Counted from the first letter of the stretch, positions 45,361 through 54,716 are shown. The stretch is 64,000 bases of DNA from Bacteroidota bacterium (GCA_030706735.1 JAUZNZ010000002.1:124001-188000); one strand, 5' to 3'. Program-made: numbers and translations. Notes: a model not told the origin generated them from the sequence alone.

Positions 45361-46270
45361 GCATACCCGTAGTTGAGCGGGACGGACTATATTTTCTCTC
45401 GAAGGCCCAGGCCAGGATCAGGACGGCGGCCAGCGAGACGGCCATATTCATGATGGAACCTTCCAATCCGAAATCGCCGCCGGTTATCAGGAGGTCGCCC
45501 GTCGTCTGCAATTGCAGCAGGGACGGCATATGCAGACCGCTGACATCAGACCCCAGGAGGGGACCCTGGAAGAAATTCCAGCTCAGGTGAAAGAGAAAGG
45601 AGAACCAGAGGTTCCGCGTATAGATATAGTTCATGCCGAATAGCAGGCCGGCAATCAACAAATTGGCTATGGCCAGGAAATGGATCCCGGGATTGGTGAT
45701 ATGAAATGCGGCGAATAGGACCGCTGAAATGATCAGCGCGATCCATTTGTTCTGAAAAGAACTTAGCAGGTTATTCAGGATATATCCACGGAAAACCAAT
45801 TCCTCGCTGAACGCGATCAGCAGCAACAGACCGAAGGACACGGTCAGCGACTGCGGATCGAAATGGATGTCGGTCCATTGCAGATGGCCGCTGAAGAACA
45901 ATCCCAGGCAGGAAATGCCCAATAGGGCAGGCCCCATGAAAAATCCGGCGGCCGCTTCTCCACGGAATCCCCGGGTTTCAAACCCCAGGCTCCCGAATGA
46001 CTTCCGGTCGATAAAGGTCCGGAATATCCATACGCTGAGCAGCGAAATGACAAATTCGAGGACGACCATCAGCCATAAGTAATCGCCGTCGAGCATCGCC
46101 GATAAGGTCCCGACCGGATTGGCCGCGAGATCATCCCTCCTTATCCCGGCGATGAGCAGCAGGGCCGGGACGGCAACCAGGATGGCGATCACGCAAAAGC
46201 AACATCCGAACAGCAATACCCGCAGCCAGCCCTGTGCGATCAATGGTTTTTTTGCAGCCTGATCCCCCAT
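45350..46270 (-). CDS. CPBP-family intramembrane metalloprotease
   Basis: 306 residues, about eight membrane helices. The CPBP (Abi/CAAX protease) signature is EELVFRGYIL (glutamate-glutamate plus Arg) near residue 158, followed by FAAFHIT and SFLFHLSWNF His motifs. Such proteases act in prenyl-protein processing, bacteriocin self-immunity or unknown membrane proteolysis; no bacteriocin genes are nearby. Divergent from pepT (44 nt) and convergent with the FKBP gene, overlapping it by 11 nt. Confidence 0.9.
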   Translation of the reverse strand: MGDQAAKKPLIAQGWLRVLLFGCCFCVIAILVAVPALLLIAGIRRDDLAANPVGTLSAMLDGDYLWLMVVLEFVISLLSVWIFRTFIDRKSFGSLGFETRGFRGEAAAGFFMGPALLGISCLGLFFSGHLQWTDIHFDPQSLTVSFGLLLLIAFSEELVFRGYILNNLLSSFQNKWIALIISAVLFAAFHITNPGIHFLAIANLLIAGLLFGMNYIYTRNLWFSFLFHLSWNFFQGPLLGSDVSGLHMPSLLQLQTTGDLLITGGDFGLEGSIMNMAVSLAAVLILAWAFERKYSPSRSTTGMLKA

Positions 46271-46314
46271 AGTAATTATATTCGTAAATAATATTCCCCT
46301 GTCAATTTACGAAC

Positions 46315-47562
46315 ATGTTTCAAAATTATTCATTTACGGTCGCAGAAAGATTTATCCGGTATGCGCAGATCGATACCCAAAGCGATCCGGACTCAAAGAG
46401 TTATCCTTCAACCGATAAACAAAAGGATTTTGGACGTCTTTTGGTAAGGGAGCTCCACGAGATCGGCATCACCGATGCCGGTCTGGACGAGTTCGGCTAT
46501 GTATTCGCCACGGTCCCCGCTAACACAAATAAGCAGGTTCCCGTGATTTGCTTTTGCGCCCATGTCGATACGTCCCCCGATTGCAGCGGGAAGGACGTTA
46601 AGCCAATCATTCATCGTGACTATGACGGCGGGAACCTCGAATTTCCGGATGACCCGCGTTTGACCCTCTCCCCTAACGAACACCCCTATCTGCAGACCAA
46701 GCGTGGAGAGGACATCATTACCGCTTCGGGAACCACGCTCCTGGGCGCCGACGATAAGGCCGGCATTGCCGTGATCATGGATATGGCCAACTACCTCATG
46801 ACGCACCCCGAATGCCGTCATGGCAGGGTAAGGATCCTTTTTACACCGGATGAAGAGATCGGCAGGGGCGTTGACAAGCTGGATCTCGCCCGCCTGGGCG
46901 CAGACTTCGCATATACCCTGGACGCCGGCGAACGAGGTTCGTTCGAAGAGGAAACCTTTTCCGCGGATGGGGTCAGGATCGTATTCCACGGGGTCAGCAC
47001 TCATCCCGGATATGCAAAAGACAAACTCGTCAACGCGCTCAAGGTGGCCGCCGCCTTCCTGGATTCATTACCAAAGGACGAATGGTCGCCGGAGACGACG
47101 GAAGGTCGTTACGGCTTCGTTCATCCAGTTCGTCTCTCGGGTGGTTCCGAAAAGGCGTCGCTGGAGCTCATCGTTCGGGACTTTGTCACCGCCCGGCTCG
47201 CCGCTTATGAGGAACATCTTCGCAACAAACTGGTGGACGCGTTGGCGGCCTTTCCCGGAGCGACGGCGGATTTTGAAGTGACGGAGCAATACCGGAATAT
47301 GAAAGAGGTGCTCGACAACTATCCACAGGTCTCCCAATATGCCGAAGAAGCGATCGGCCGTGCCGGGGTACCCGTCCGGCGCAGCAGCGCCAGGGGCGGT
47401 ACGGACGGCTCCCGCCTGTCCTTTATGGGCCTGCCCTGCCCCAATTTGTTCACCGGGGAGATGGCATTTCATGGGAGACAGGAGTTCGTAAGCATCCAGG
47501 ATATGCAAAAGTCCGTGGAAACCATTGTGCACCTGGCCATGATCTGGGAAGAGAACGCCTAA
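46315..47562 (+). CDS. pepT: Peptidase T (tripeptide aminopeptidase)
   Basis: 415 residues, M20 family. Zinc-site motifs: CFCAHVDTSPDCSGKDVKP, GADDKAGIAVIMD, FTPDEEIGRG (catalytic Glu), TLDAGERGSFEEETF, and RGGTDGSRLSFMGLPCPN near the C-terminus. Removes N-terminal residues from tripeptides in the cytoplasm. Its TAA stop overlaps the TAG of the convergent T9SS gene (shared CTAA at 47559-47562). Confidence 0.97.
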   Translation: MFQNYSFTVAERFIRYAQIDTQSDPDSKSYPSTDKQKDFGRLLVRELHEIGITDAGLDEFGYVFATVPANTNKQVPVICFCAHVDTSPDCSGKDVKPIIHRDYDGGNLEFPDDPRLTLSPNEHPYLQTKRGEDIITASGTTLLGADDKAGIAVIMDMANYLMTHPECRHGRVRILFTPDEEIGRGVDKLDLARLGADFAYTLDAGERGSFEEETFSADGVRIVFHGVSTHPGYAKDKLVNALKVAAAFLDSLPKDEWSPETTEGRYGFVHPVRLSGGSEKASLELIVRDFVTARLAAYEEHLRNKLVDALAAFPGATADFEVTEQYRNMKEVLDNYPQVSQYAEEAIGRAGVPVRRSSARGGTDGSRLSFMGLPCPNLFTGEMAFHGRQEFVSIQDMQKSVETIVHLAMIWEENA

Positions 47563-48914
47563 TCAAGGATGGTAACGCGCGCATAGAGATTGGCGTTGGA
47601 AGGCAGCATGACCTGCACGACATAAGTGCCCGCAGACAGACGGGGAAGATTCCAGGCCACGGGAGTAGAGCCCCCCGTCAACAGGCAGGTCTTGCTGAAC
47701 AGGATCTCTCCCGCCATATCGATCATATTAAGCCGTGCACGCTCGTTCATGCCGCCAGGGATGACCAGGTTGATCGGTGTATTGGCCCTGGCCGGATTGG
47801 GATACACCTCGAACCTCCCGCTAACTCCGGTTCGCACGGCCACGATTGGAGAATAGATGCTGGCCCCGGATGGGCGCGTGACCTTGATCCGATAATACTG
47901 CTCGGCGCCGGCGAGAGAAGGGTCGCTGATCTCGTAGTGATCCCGGCCGTTTGCGATGGCGACGGCCGTCAGGGTAAAGAAGTTCAGCCCATCCAGTGAT
48001 TTTTCCACATAGAAGACTTCATCACCCTGCAGTTCATCGCTGATCCCCCATTGCAGGTTGACGGCATGATCTGCCTGCTCAGCGGTAAAGCCAATAATCG
48101 TGAGAGGCAGGACGGTAGCGCAGGAGTTACAATTTGTATACAGCGTGGCAGAACCCCAACCCCCGCCCGGATTTCCCGTGGCGCCGCCATTGGGCGTGAT
48201 TCCGGCGGCAAGACAGACATGGATCAGCGGGGAATTGCCTAGGTTCGAGTTCAGCTTTGCACTGGTTTTGATATTGAGACAAGCCGGGGACCCCGCGCCG
48301 CTATAGGCAAACGCATCCGCTGTCTCATTGTCCAGCTTGCTGAGCGTGGTGAGGGATTGATCCTGTAAGCAAAAGCTGCCGGCGCTCCCCTGCTCATCCA
48401 CCTCGGTGATGGTCATGCTACCCCGGTTGACCACGGTGGCGTTGAGTATCTTGACTACCCCGGAAATATTGAAGATGCTGGTGGATTTGTCGTTATAGAT
48501 CGCATTCCCCGAATTCTGCATGGTAAAACCCGAAGCCAGGTTGATCGTGCCCCGGTTTATGATCACGCAGTTCCCGTTCAGGTTATTGGATATATTGGTG
48601 ATGCTGACGATGCCGCCGGCCTCGACGATCAGGGTTCCACTATTCAGATTGAGATGATTGAGGTTTAGCGTTCCGCACACGCGAAGCGTGCCCCCATTCA
48701 GGTTGATTGTAGCAAAGGTCGATGCGCTGCTGATCCAATAAGTTTGCCCGCTGCCGACGTTTTGACCGTTCGAGGCGGCGCCATTACCGCCCGAGCAAGT
48801 GGCAGCCGCTACGGGTGCGGCTGCGCATTGGGGGAAGGCCACGCGCCATAAAAAAAGGAACGTACAGGTCAAAAATAGGGCAGTACAGGGTAACCCCCGA
48901 AATAGACGTTTCAT
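47559..48914 (-). CDS. Secreted repetitive protein with type IX secretion (type A) sorting domain
   Basis: 451 residues. Signal peptide (LPCTALFLTCTFLFLWRVAFPQ). Residues about 60-230 are a Gly/Asn-rich beta-solenoid (repeats such as INLNGGTLRVCGTLNLNHLNL and IVINRGTINLASG in short turns). A linker LTIIGFTAEQ then a fibronectin-like segment precede the C-terminal sorting domain (FEVYPNPARA ... GTYVVQVML), the hallmark of T9SS cargo. It implies the organism has a type IX secretion system and delivers this protein to the surface. Function otherwise unknown; perhaps an adhesin. Its stop overlaps the pepT stop. Confidence 0.85.
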   Translation of the reverse strand: MKRLFRGLPCTALFLTCTFLFLWRVAFPQCAAAPVAAATCSGGNGAASNGQNVGSGQTYWISSASTFATINLNGGTLRVCGTLNLNHLNLNSGTLIVEAGGIVSITNISNNLNGNCVIINRGTINLASGFTMQNSGNAIYNDKSTSIFNISGVVKILNATVVNRGSMTITEVDEQGSAGSFCLQDQSLTTLSKLDNETADAFAYSGAGSPACLNIKTSAKLNSNLGNSPLIHVCLAAGITPNGGATGNPGGGWGSATLYTNCNSCATVLPLTIIGFTAEQADHAVNLQWGISDELQGDEVFYVEKSLDGLNFFTLTAVAIANGRDHYEISDPSLAGAEQYYRIKVTRPSGASIYSPIVAVRTGVSGRFEVYPNPARANTPINLVIPGGMNERARLNMIDMAGEILFSKTCLLTGGSTPVAWNLPRLSAGTYVVQVMLPSNANLYARVTILD

Positions 48915-49132
48915 GGATTTTGAATTGGTTGGTTCCAGGACTCGGTTGGATAGGTTCTCCTAAAATGGCTAAATAATACCGGTGATGTATTACTAAGTGT
49001 AAGTATCTATAACGGAGATGGAAAGTGCTAAATTGCAGCTAGTTAGTGGGCAAAAGAGGATATTTGTAAAAAGCCTTGAAAAATGTCCTATTGCCCCGTG
49101 GCAGTAAAAATATTTGATTAAAGGAAGGGCCG
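48915..49132. other. AT-rich intergenic region between the T9SS cargo gene and ypdA
   Basis: 218 nt without a gene, visibly more AT-rich than the surrounding DNA. Expected to hold the T9SS gene promoter (minus strand) and the end of the ypdA transcript. No exact TAnnTTTG box or strong hairpin with a T-tract was found. Confidence 0.5.
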
Positions 49133-50116
49133 TCAATATCTGTTTTTCATAATGTGTTCCACGATCTGGATGGCATGAACCCGGGAATTCTCGATGAACC
49201 AGCTATGCGTATTCATTCCTCCGCATACTACCCCGGCGAGATAAAGATGCTTTACATTGCTTTCCATGCTGTCCCGGTCATATTGCGGCTCCAGTGTCGG
49301 ATCATCGGATAACCGAACCCCTGCCTGCCGGAGAAAATCGAAGCCCGGTTGATAACCGGTAAGAGCGATCACATAGTCGTTAGGCAGGGTCTTCAAACCT
49401 TCCGGAGTCTGGATGTCTATTTCTTTTTCCCTGATGGCCAGAAGGCTGGAATGCATATAGGCAGCAATGCTTCCCTCCTTGATGCGGTTCTCGATATCCG
49501 GCTTGACCCAATATTTTACCCTTTGACCAATACCTTCCCCACGGATGACCATGGTCACTTCCGCTCCCTTGCGCCAGGTTTCCAGGGCGGCGTCCACGGC
49601 GGAATTGCTCGCACCCACTACCGCCACTTTCTGCATGGCGTAGAAATGCGGCTCTTTATAATAATGCGTTACCTTCGGCAGCTCTTCACCCGGGATATCG
49701 AGGAGCACGGGAAGGTCATAGAATCCGGTCGCCAGGATGACGTGTCCTGCACCATAAGATCCCGCGGAGCTGATGACGTCGAAGTGTTTGCCCGCTCCTT
49801 CTTCGACCGGAACGATCTTCAGCACTTTTTCCTGCAAATGAATAAGCAAACGGTTCGATACAGCCACCCGGCGATAGTATTCAAGCGCTTCGCTTCGCGT
49901 CGGTTTTACGTTGTTGCTCACAAAGGGAATACCCCCGATCTCGATCCGCTCAGAGGTGGAAAAAAAAGTCATGTTGGCCGGGTAATTATATAAGGAGTTC
50001 ACCAGACAGCCCTTTTCCAGGATGAGATAGGACAATCCCGCTTTCTTGGCCTCCAGGCCGCAGGCAATCCCGATAGGACCCCCGCCGATAATGATGATGT
50101 CGTAGATTGGGTTCAT
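49133..50116 (-). CDS. ypdA: YpdA/Bdr-type FAD-NAD(P)H disulfide reductase
   Basis: 327 residues. FAD-binding GGGPIGIACGLEAKKAGL near residue 12 and NAD(P)-binding VAVVGASNSAVDAALETWR near residue 165. The sequence LVNSLYNYPANMTFFSTS is typical of YpdA, the putative bacillithiol-disulfide reductase family. No CxxC pair like thioredoxin reductase. Expected role: reduces oxidised low-molecular-weight thiol using NADPH; whether this organism makes bacillithiol is not shown here. Preceded by a TAACTTTG box 32 nt upstream. Confidence 0.9.
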   Translation of the reverse strand: MNPIYDIIIIGGGPIGIACGLEAKKAGLSYLILEKGCLVNSLYNYPANMTFFSTSERIEIGGIPFVSNNVKPTRSEALEYYRRVAVSNRLLIHLQEKVLKIVPVEEGAGKHFDVISSAGSYGAGHVILATGFYDLPVLLDIPGEELPKVTHYYKEPHFYAMQKVAVVGASNSAVDAALETWRKGAEVTMVIRGEGIGQRVKYWVKPDIENRIKEGSIAAYMHSSLLAIREKEIDIQTPEGLKTLPNDYVIALTGYQPGFDFLRQAGVRLSDDPTLEPQYDRDSMESNVKHLYLAGVVCGGMNTHSWFIENSRVHAIQIVEHIMKNRY

Positions 50117-50148
50117 GAGTCGCGTCCCGCCATTAGCCGGCAGGGCAG

Positions 50149-50156
50149 CAAAGTTA
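50149..50156 (-). promoter_or_regulatory. -7 box (TAACTTTG) of ypdA
   Basis: Exact TAnnTTTG on the minus strand, 32 nt before the ypdA ATG. No TTG at the ideal spacing. Confidence 0.4.
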
Positions 50157-50241
50157 CCACATAAATCAAAGCCCGCCGGCCATCCTCTTCTTCCGGCGAA
50201 TCATTCAAAAATGTGTACATTCATCCATAAATCTCGATATT

Positions 50242-51168
50242 ATGGAGACGCTTTATAATTTCTGGTGGGTGCTCCTGATCCTCCTTTTCGTTTTCAGCGG
50301 ATTGGTGACGGTAAACCAGGGATATATCAATGTCATCACTAAATTCGGTAAATACCAACGTATCCTTCGTCCGGGCCTGAATTTCAAGATCCCATTCCTC
50401 GAGCAGGTCTATAAAAGGATTTCGATCCAGAATCGTTCCGTCGAACTGGAATTCCAGGCTGTGACGGCCGATCAGGCCAATGTTTATTTTAAGAGCATGC
50501 TCCTGTATGCGGTTCAGAACGCCGATGAGGAGACCGTCAAGCGCGTTGCCTTTAAATTCATCAGCGATCGCGATCTGATGCAGGCGCTGACCCGAACCAT
50601 CGAAGGCAGCATCCGTTCCTTTGTCGCGACCAAAAAACAGGCGGAAATACTCGGTTTACGGAAGGAGATCGTCGAATTCGTCAAGGACCAGATCGATCAT
50701 TCGCTCGAAGAATGGGGCTATCACCTGCTCGATCTGCAGATCAACGATATCACCTTCGACCAGGCAATCATCGATTCGATGAGCAAGGTCGTCGCCAGTA
50801 ATAACCTGAAAGCCGCGGCTGAGAACGAAGGACAGGCCCTCCTCATCACCAAGACCAAGGCAGCGGAAGCCGAAGGCAATGCCATCAAGATCTCCGCGGA
50901 AGCCGAAAAAGAGGCCGCACGCCTGCGTGGCCAGGGTGTCGCCCTGTTCCGCGAGGAGGTGGCAAGGGGGATGAGCGAGGCAGCCGAACAAATGAAGCGC
51001 GCTAATCTCGACACCAATGTGATCCTCTTCAGCATGTGGACGGAGGCGATCAAGAATTTTGCCGAAGTGGGAAAGGGGAATATCATCTTCCTGGACGGCA
51101 GCAGCGATGGCATGCAAAAGACCATGCAGCAGATACAGGCGCTGATGACCAAGCAGCTGGGAAAATGA
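50242..51168 (+). CDS. SPFH-domain (stomatin/QmcA-like) membrane protein
   Basis: 308 residues. An N-terminal membrane helix (about 5-23), then an SPFH/band-7 domain (NQGYINVITKFGKYQRILRPGLNFKIPF and onward to about 210), followed by a helical coiled-coil region rich in Ala/Glu (AEAEGNAIKISAEAEKEAARLRG, split by turns) and a C-terminal segment. SPFH proteins scaffold membrane microdomains and modulate FtsH-type proteases. No nfeD/clpP-type partner is adjacent. Stands alone, 130 nt before exbB. Confidence 0.92.
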   Translation: METLYNFWWVLLILLFVFSGLVTVNQGYINVITKFGKYQRILRPGLNFKIPFLEQVYKRISIQNRSVELEFQAVTADQANVYFKSMLLYAVQNADEETVKRVAFKFISDRDLMQALTRTIEGSIRSFVATKKQAEILGLRKEIVEFVKDQIDHSLEEWGYHLLDLQINDITFDQAIIDSMSKVVASNNLKAAAENEGQALLITKTKAAEAEGNAIKISAEAEKEAARLRGQGVALFREEVARGMSEAAEQMKRANLDTNVILFSMWTEAIKNFAEVGKGNIIFLDGSSDGMQKTMQQIQALMTKQLGK

Positions 51169-51298
51169 GGTGCCGGCCGGCCCGTCGGGCCCCGCTTGTG
51201 CGTAACTTTAGCATTTCGTTAAAAAATACAGGGAGGCGCCGGACGTTATAAGCCTTCAAATCGTATATTTTTACCATAATTAATTAAAGGCACAACGG

Positions 51299-52006
51299 AT
51301 GAATTTATTTTTTCTGCAGGTATTGATAGACTCCGCAAAGATCAAAGACAGCCTGGCCAGGGTAGGAGGGGCCACGGCGGCCGGGCAAAAACAGGATTTA
51401 TGGGATATTCTGAGCAAAGGGGGGCCATTGATGATCCCGCTGGCGCTCCTCCTGGTGATCGCAATTTTCTTTTTTATCGAGCGCTGCATCGCCATCAATA
51501 AAGCGTCCAAGCTGGATGAAAATTTCATGAGTATCGTCCGGGACCACATCGTCAGTGGAAATGTCACGGCAGCCCGCAGCCTGACCAAGAATACCAATAC
51601 GGCGGTGGCCCGTATGATCGACAAGGGGATCCAGCGTATCGGCAAGCCCATCGAGGCCATCGAACGCAGCATGGAAAACGTCGGCAAACTGGAACTGTAC
51701 AAAATGGAAAAGAATACCGCGATCCTTTCGATCGTCGGATATATCGCCCCTTTGTTCGGCTTCCTCGGAACCATCGCGGGAATGTTCGAGCTGTTCTATA
51801 ATATCGCTTCGACAGGCGAATACAGCATCTCCAATATCGCAGGCGGTATCTATGTGAAAATGATCTCTTCGGCTTCTGGCCTCATCATCGGCATTTTCGC
51901 CTATATCGGATATCGTTACCTCAATTCGCAGATCGACAAGGCAACCCATAAGATGGAATCGGCCAGCAGTGAATTCATCGATATCCTGCAGGAACCGACG
52001 AGATAG
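51299..52006 (+). CDS. MotA/TolQ/ExbB-family proton channel protein
   Basis: 235 residues. Three membrane helices: about 42-60 (MIPLALLLVIAIFFFIE), about 140-160 (APLFGFLGTIAGMFELF, the conserved channel motif) and about 180-205. The motif GTIAGM and the Thr-rich helix fit ExbB/TolQ. With ExbD it uses the proton gradient to drive TonB or TolA; it would energise importers such as the SusC-like receptor in this window (inference). 17 nt before exbD. No TonB gene follows. Confidence 0.92.
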   Translation: MNLFFLQVLIDSAKIKDSLARVGGATAAGQKQDLWDILSKGGPLMIPLALLLVIAIFFFIERCIAINKASKLDENFMSIVRDHIVSGNVTAARSLTKNTNTAVARMIDKGIQRIGKPIEAIERSMENVGKLELYKMEKNTAILSIVGYIAPLFGFLGTIAGMFELFYNIASTGEYSISNIAGGIYVKMISSASGLIIGIFAYIGYRYLNSQIDKATHKMESASSEFIDILQEPTR

Positions 52007-52023
52007 CATCCTAAAAAAAACAC

Positions 52024-52428
52024 ATGAATTTAAGTAGACGACATAGAGAGGAGGCTGAGATCGACGCAGGGCCGCTGAACGATATCCTGTTCATCCTGCT
52101 GCTGTTCTTCCTGATCGTGTCCACCCTGGCTAACCCGAACGTGATCAAGCTTTCTCAACCCAAATCGAAGAGCGATACCAAGGCGAAACAAACGGTCGTC
52201 GTATCCATCGATGCCAATAAACAATTTTATGTCGGCACGACCCGCGTCACACTGGATCAGCTTAAAGCCAGATTGCAGCCCTTCCTGGCCAGAGAAACCG
52301 ACCAGCCTTCCGTGGTGATCAACGCCGACAGGTCGGTTCCCGTCGATGATGTGGTGGCCGTAATGCGTGTGGCCCGTGACCTCGGCGCCAGAACCATCCT
52401 GGCGGTCGACAAGAACGGCGCGCAATAG
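52024..52428 (+). CDS. ExbD/TolR-family energy transducer
   Basis: 134 residues. Cytoplasmic N-terminus, one membrane helix (about 18-38, DILFILLLFFLIVSTLA, with the protonatable Asp of the family), then a periplasmic domain (VVVSIDANKQFYVGTTRVTLDQL). Partner of the ExbB-like protein 17 nt upstream. Stop lies 2 nt from the convergent porin gene. Confidence 0.92.
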   Translation: MNLSRRHREEAEIDAGPLNDILFILLLFFLIVSTLANPNVIKLSQPKSKSDTKAKQTVVVSIDANKQFYVGTTRVTLDQLKARLQPFLARETDQPSVVINADRSVPVDDVVAVMRVARDLGARTILAVDKNGAQ

Positions 52429-52430
52429 GT

Positions 52431-53783
52431 TCAGAATTCCAAATGGATCCGCAAGGCAAGAACATGCACCGGTCCCCTGTCACGGTTATAAGCGGGATTG
52501 ACCACGAATTGATAGTCCAGCGTGGCCCAAAGATTGGAAAACAACATTGATTCATAGAACAGTTCAGCAATATTCTCCCTGCCATAGTCAGGCAGTTTGC
52601 CGTCACCGATCATGAAGCCATACCCCCCATGGCTTAAAAAATTCCGGTGCGGGGCCGATATACCGTTCGATAGCAGGGCGATCCCGATATTGTCGGCCTT
52701 GCGATGCCAGCCGGGCCCGGCAATGCGAAGACCCCCGCTGATCGAATTGTCGATCTCCGCGAATGCCCAACTGGCGGTTTTGCCGTCATTCCAGCCCGCT
52801 CGCAGAAACGCATTCGCTGCCCTGCCCAACTCCTGTTCCACATTTACGCCGAAACCATATTTCTTCGACCCGAATCGCTTGCCATAGATCGCATCGAGTG
52901 CCGTGTCGGTGCCGCTGAGCTTGGCAGCCACCGCCTGGTCATAGTTCGGCGCCTTATTGACATTGTAGTAGGCCAGCAGCCGAAGAACGCCCTTGCGGCC
53001 ACCCATGGTCAGTTTCTTTTCCCATTCGAGGTTCTCACTGTTCGTCTTCATATAGTGCCCGTCCAGTTCAGGCCCGTTCGCATAGGTGGGCTCCAGGGCC
53101 GTGGCCAATCGCAATGTCCAGCCCGGCCTGACATATTCAGCGGTCAGGCCATAGGTATACCCGCGCGTATTGGCGGCATAGTCATAAGCGCCATTATTCA
53201 TAAGCGCCCAATTCATGAAGTCCATCCGGGGGTCATGGCTCACGCCATTGTCGTCAAAGAAATCACCGAGAGAGAATTTCCCTGCCGTTATCGTGATTCG
53301 GGTACGGGAAACCCGCTCTGTGACCTGGTTGGCATCATCCCTTACCTCTTCGAAATGATCCTTGTCCAAAAAGAAATGCTGCCGCAGAAATAGACGCGCA
53401 ATATAGATCGCCGGCGTAGGATCGCCGATCCGGAAGGTCTCCCCGTTTGGGAACCCCGCAATGCCGCGCGTGCTGCTCAGGCCTTTGCCGCCTGCCATTT
53501 CAGGATTGAAATATAAAGCGGCCCCCTTCCATAGCTTCCTGCCGATATAGACCGTGGAAGTGACCGAATAGACCTGCTCCCCTCTATTCTGTAAACTGTT
53601 CCCGCCGCTATATGGAGAATGAAAAGAATAGTGCCCCTGCTCGATGCCCGTGAATTGAAAATGATAGCTCCACCCGGAATCCCCAAGCAACGCTTCATGC
53701 CCCGCCGGCTTCTGGCCGGAAACGCAAAGGGTGCACAGGTGCAGGATTACGGAAACCAGGAATGGCCGGTGTTTGCTGAGCAT
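52431..53783 (-). CDS. OprB-like carbohydrate-selective porin
   Basis: 450 residues. Signal peptide (FLVSVILHLCTLCVSG), then an outer membrane barrel with FNPEMAGGKGLSSTRGIAGFPNGE, typical of OprB-type proteins, in two parts, plus many Tyr/Trp strands, ending HVLALRIHLEF (aromatic beta-signal). Allows diffusion of sugars or other small solutes. A TTG at 53798 also opens the frame, but it lies inside the TAGTTTTG promoter box, so ATG 53783 is preferred. Monocistronic, divergent from nothing close. Confidence 0.88.
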   Translation of the reverse strand: MLSKHRPFLVSVILHLCTLCVSGQKPAGHEALLGDSGWSYHFQFTGIEQGHYSFHSPYSGGNSLQNRGEQVYSVTSTVYIGRKLWKGAALYFNPEMAGGKGLSSTRGIAGFPNGETFRIGDPTPAIYIARLFLRQHFFLDKDHFEEVRDDANQVTERVSRTRITITAGKFSLGDFFDDNGVSHDPRMDFMNWALMNNGAYDYAANTRGYTYGLTAEYVRPGWTLRLATALEPTYANGPELDGHYMKTNSENLEWEKKLTMGGRKGVLRLLAYYNVNKAPNYDQAVAAKLSGTDTALDAIYGKRFGSKKYGFGVNVEQELGRAANAFLRAGWNDGKTASWAFAEIDNSISGGLRIAGPGWHRKADNIGIALLSNGISAPHRNFLSHGGYGFMIGDGKLPDYGRENIAELFYESMLFSNLWATLDYQFVVNPAYNRDRGPVHVLALRIHLEF

Positions 53784-53795
53784 AGAATGAGAGAG

Positions 53796-53803
53796 CAAAA
53801 CTA
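53796..53803 (-). promoter_or_regulatory. -7 box (TAGTTTTG) of the OprB-like porin gene
   Basis: Exact TAnnTTTG on the minus strand, ending 12 nt before ATG 53783. Its last three bases are the TTG that could be mistaken for the start codon. Confidence 0.55.
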
Positions 53804-53837
53804 GAGCGCTTGCCTAAGGTTTTAAAATATTTTAATG

Positions 53838-54686
53838 TTACCATGTTGCTTTTATCAGTCGATCTTTTCCCTGCATGTCTCTCTTCACGATAACTTCCGA
53901 TAGCCCCGAACTTTCCAGGATGTCGGCGACCCCACTGGCCTGTTCTTCATGGATCTCAACATACAGCCGCCCCGAAGCGGCGCCCCTCTCTTTGGCAAAA
54001 GAGGCAAGGTTCCGGTAAAAGACCAGCGGGTCCTCGTCGCTTACGAACAAGGCCAGGTGCGGCTCGAAACCGACCACATGTGCAGCCATGGCGCCTTTAT
54101 CCCTGAAAGGGACATAAGGCGGATTGCTGACCAATACCTCAACGGACGGAAGCAAGACCCGTTGATCGCGGTCGAGGAAGTTGGTTTCGAGGAACTCAAT
54201 GCCCGTTCCGTGTGCGGCGGCATTGCCTCTGGCCACGGCCAGGGCGGAGGCGCTGACATCGCACGCAAAGATCGCGCTTCGGGACAGCCTCTTCTTAAGA
54301 GCGATCGGAATGCACCCACTCCCGGTGCCCACGTCCAGGATGGAAGGCGCAGCGCCGGACCAATCCGTTGCGATCCATTCTACCAGTTCCTCGGTCTCGG
54401 GCCTGGGGATCAGCACGCGTTCATCGACATAGAGCTTCATTCCACAGAACCAGGCCTCGTTCAGCACATATTGTACCGGCCTTCCTGCTATCAATTCCTG
54501 GCTGAATTTTTCCAGCGACCTTGCCGCGGATTCCTCCAGGGATTCCTGCTTGCCAAGCACCCGGTCGATCTTCGGACGACCGGTGCATTTCTCCATGACC
54601 CAATCGGCAATAAAAGCGGCCTCCCGTTCATCATAGTGGATAAGCAAGGAGTGCTCCAATCGTTTCTGCGCCTGCTGCATATTCAT
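53838..54686 (-). CDS. prmC: Peptide chain release factor N5-glutamine methyltransferase
   Basis: 282 residues. Methylates the Gln of the GGQ motif in RF1 and RF2. An N-terminal helical domain is followed by a SAM-binding core with ILDVGTGSGCIPIALKK (motif I) and VSNPPYVP (NPPY, which binds the target Gln). The C-terminus is slightly short but complete in motifs. Divergent from ribD; a near-consensus box TAATTTCG ends 3 nt before its ATG. Confidence 0.95.
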   Translation of the reverse strand: MNMQQAQKRLEHSLLIHYDEREAAFIADWVMEKCTGRPKIDRVLGKQESLEESAARSLEKFSQELIAGRPVQYVLNEAWFCGMKLYVDERVLIPRPETEELVEWIATDWSGAAPSILDVGTGSGCIPIALKKRLSRSAIFACDVSASALAVARGNAAAHGTGIEFLETNFLDRDQRVLLPSVEVLVSNPPYVPFRDKGAMAAHVVGFEPHLALFVSDEDPLVFYRNLASFAKERGAASGRLYVEIHEEQASGVADILESSGLSEVIVKRDMQGKDRLIKATW

Positions 54687-54716
54687 GAGCGAAATTAAAT
54701 ACTTATTCGAATACCT

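Noticed and set aside
51172-51195. GGCCCGTCGGGCC hairpin after the SPFH gene
   Set aside because: Short stem with a 3-nt loop and no T-tract; probably chance in GC-rich DNA.
53784-53798. TTG start for the OprB-like porin
   Set aside because: The TTG is the last part of the TAGTTTTG promoter box; ATG 53783 is downstream of it.
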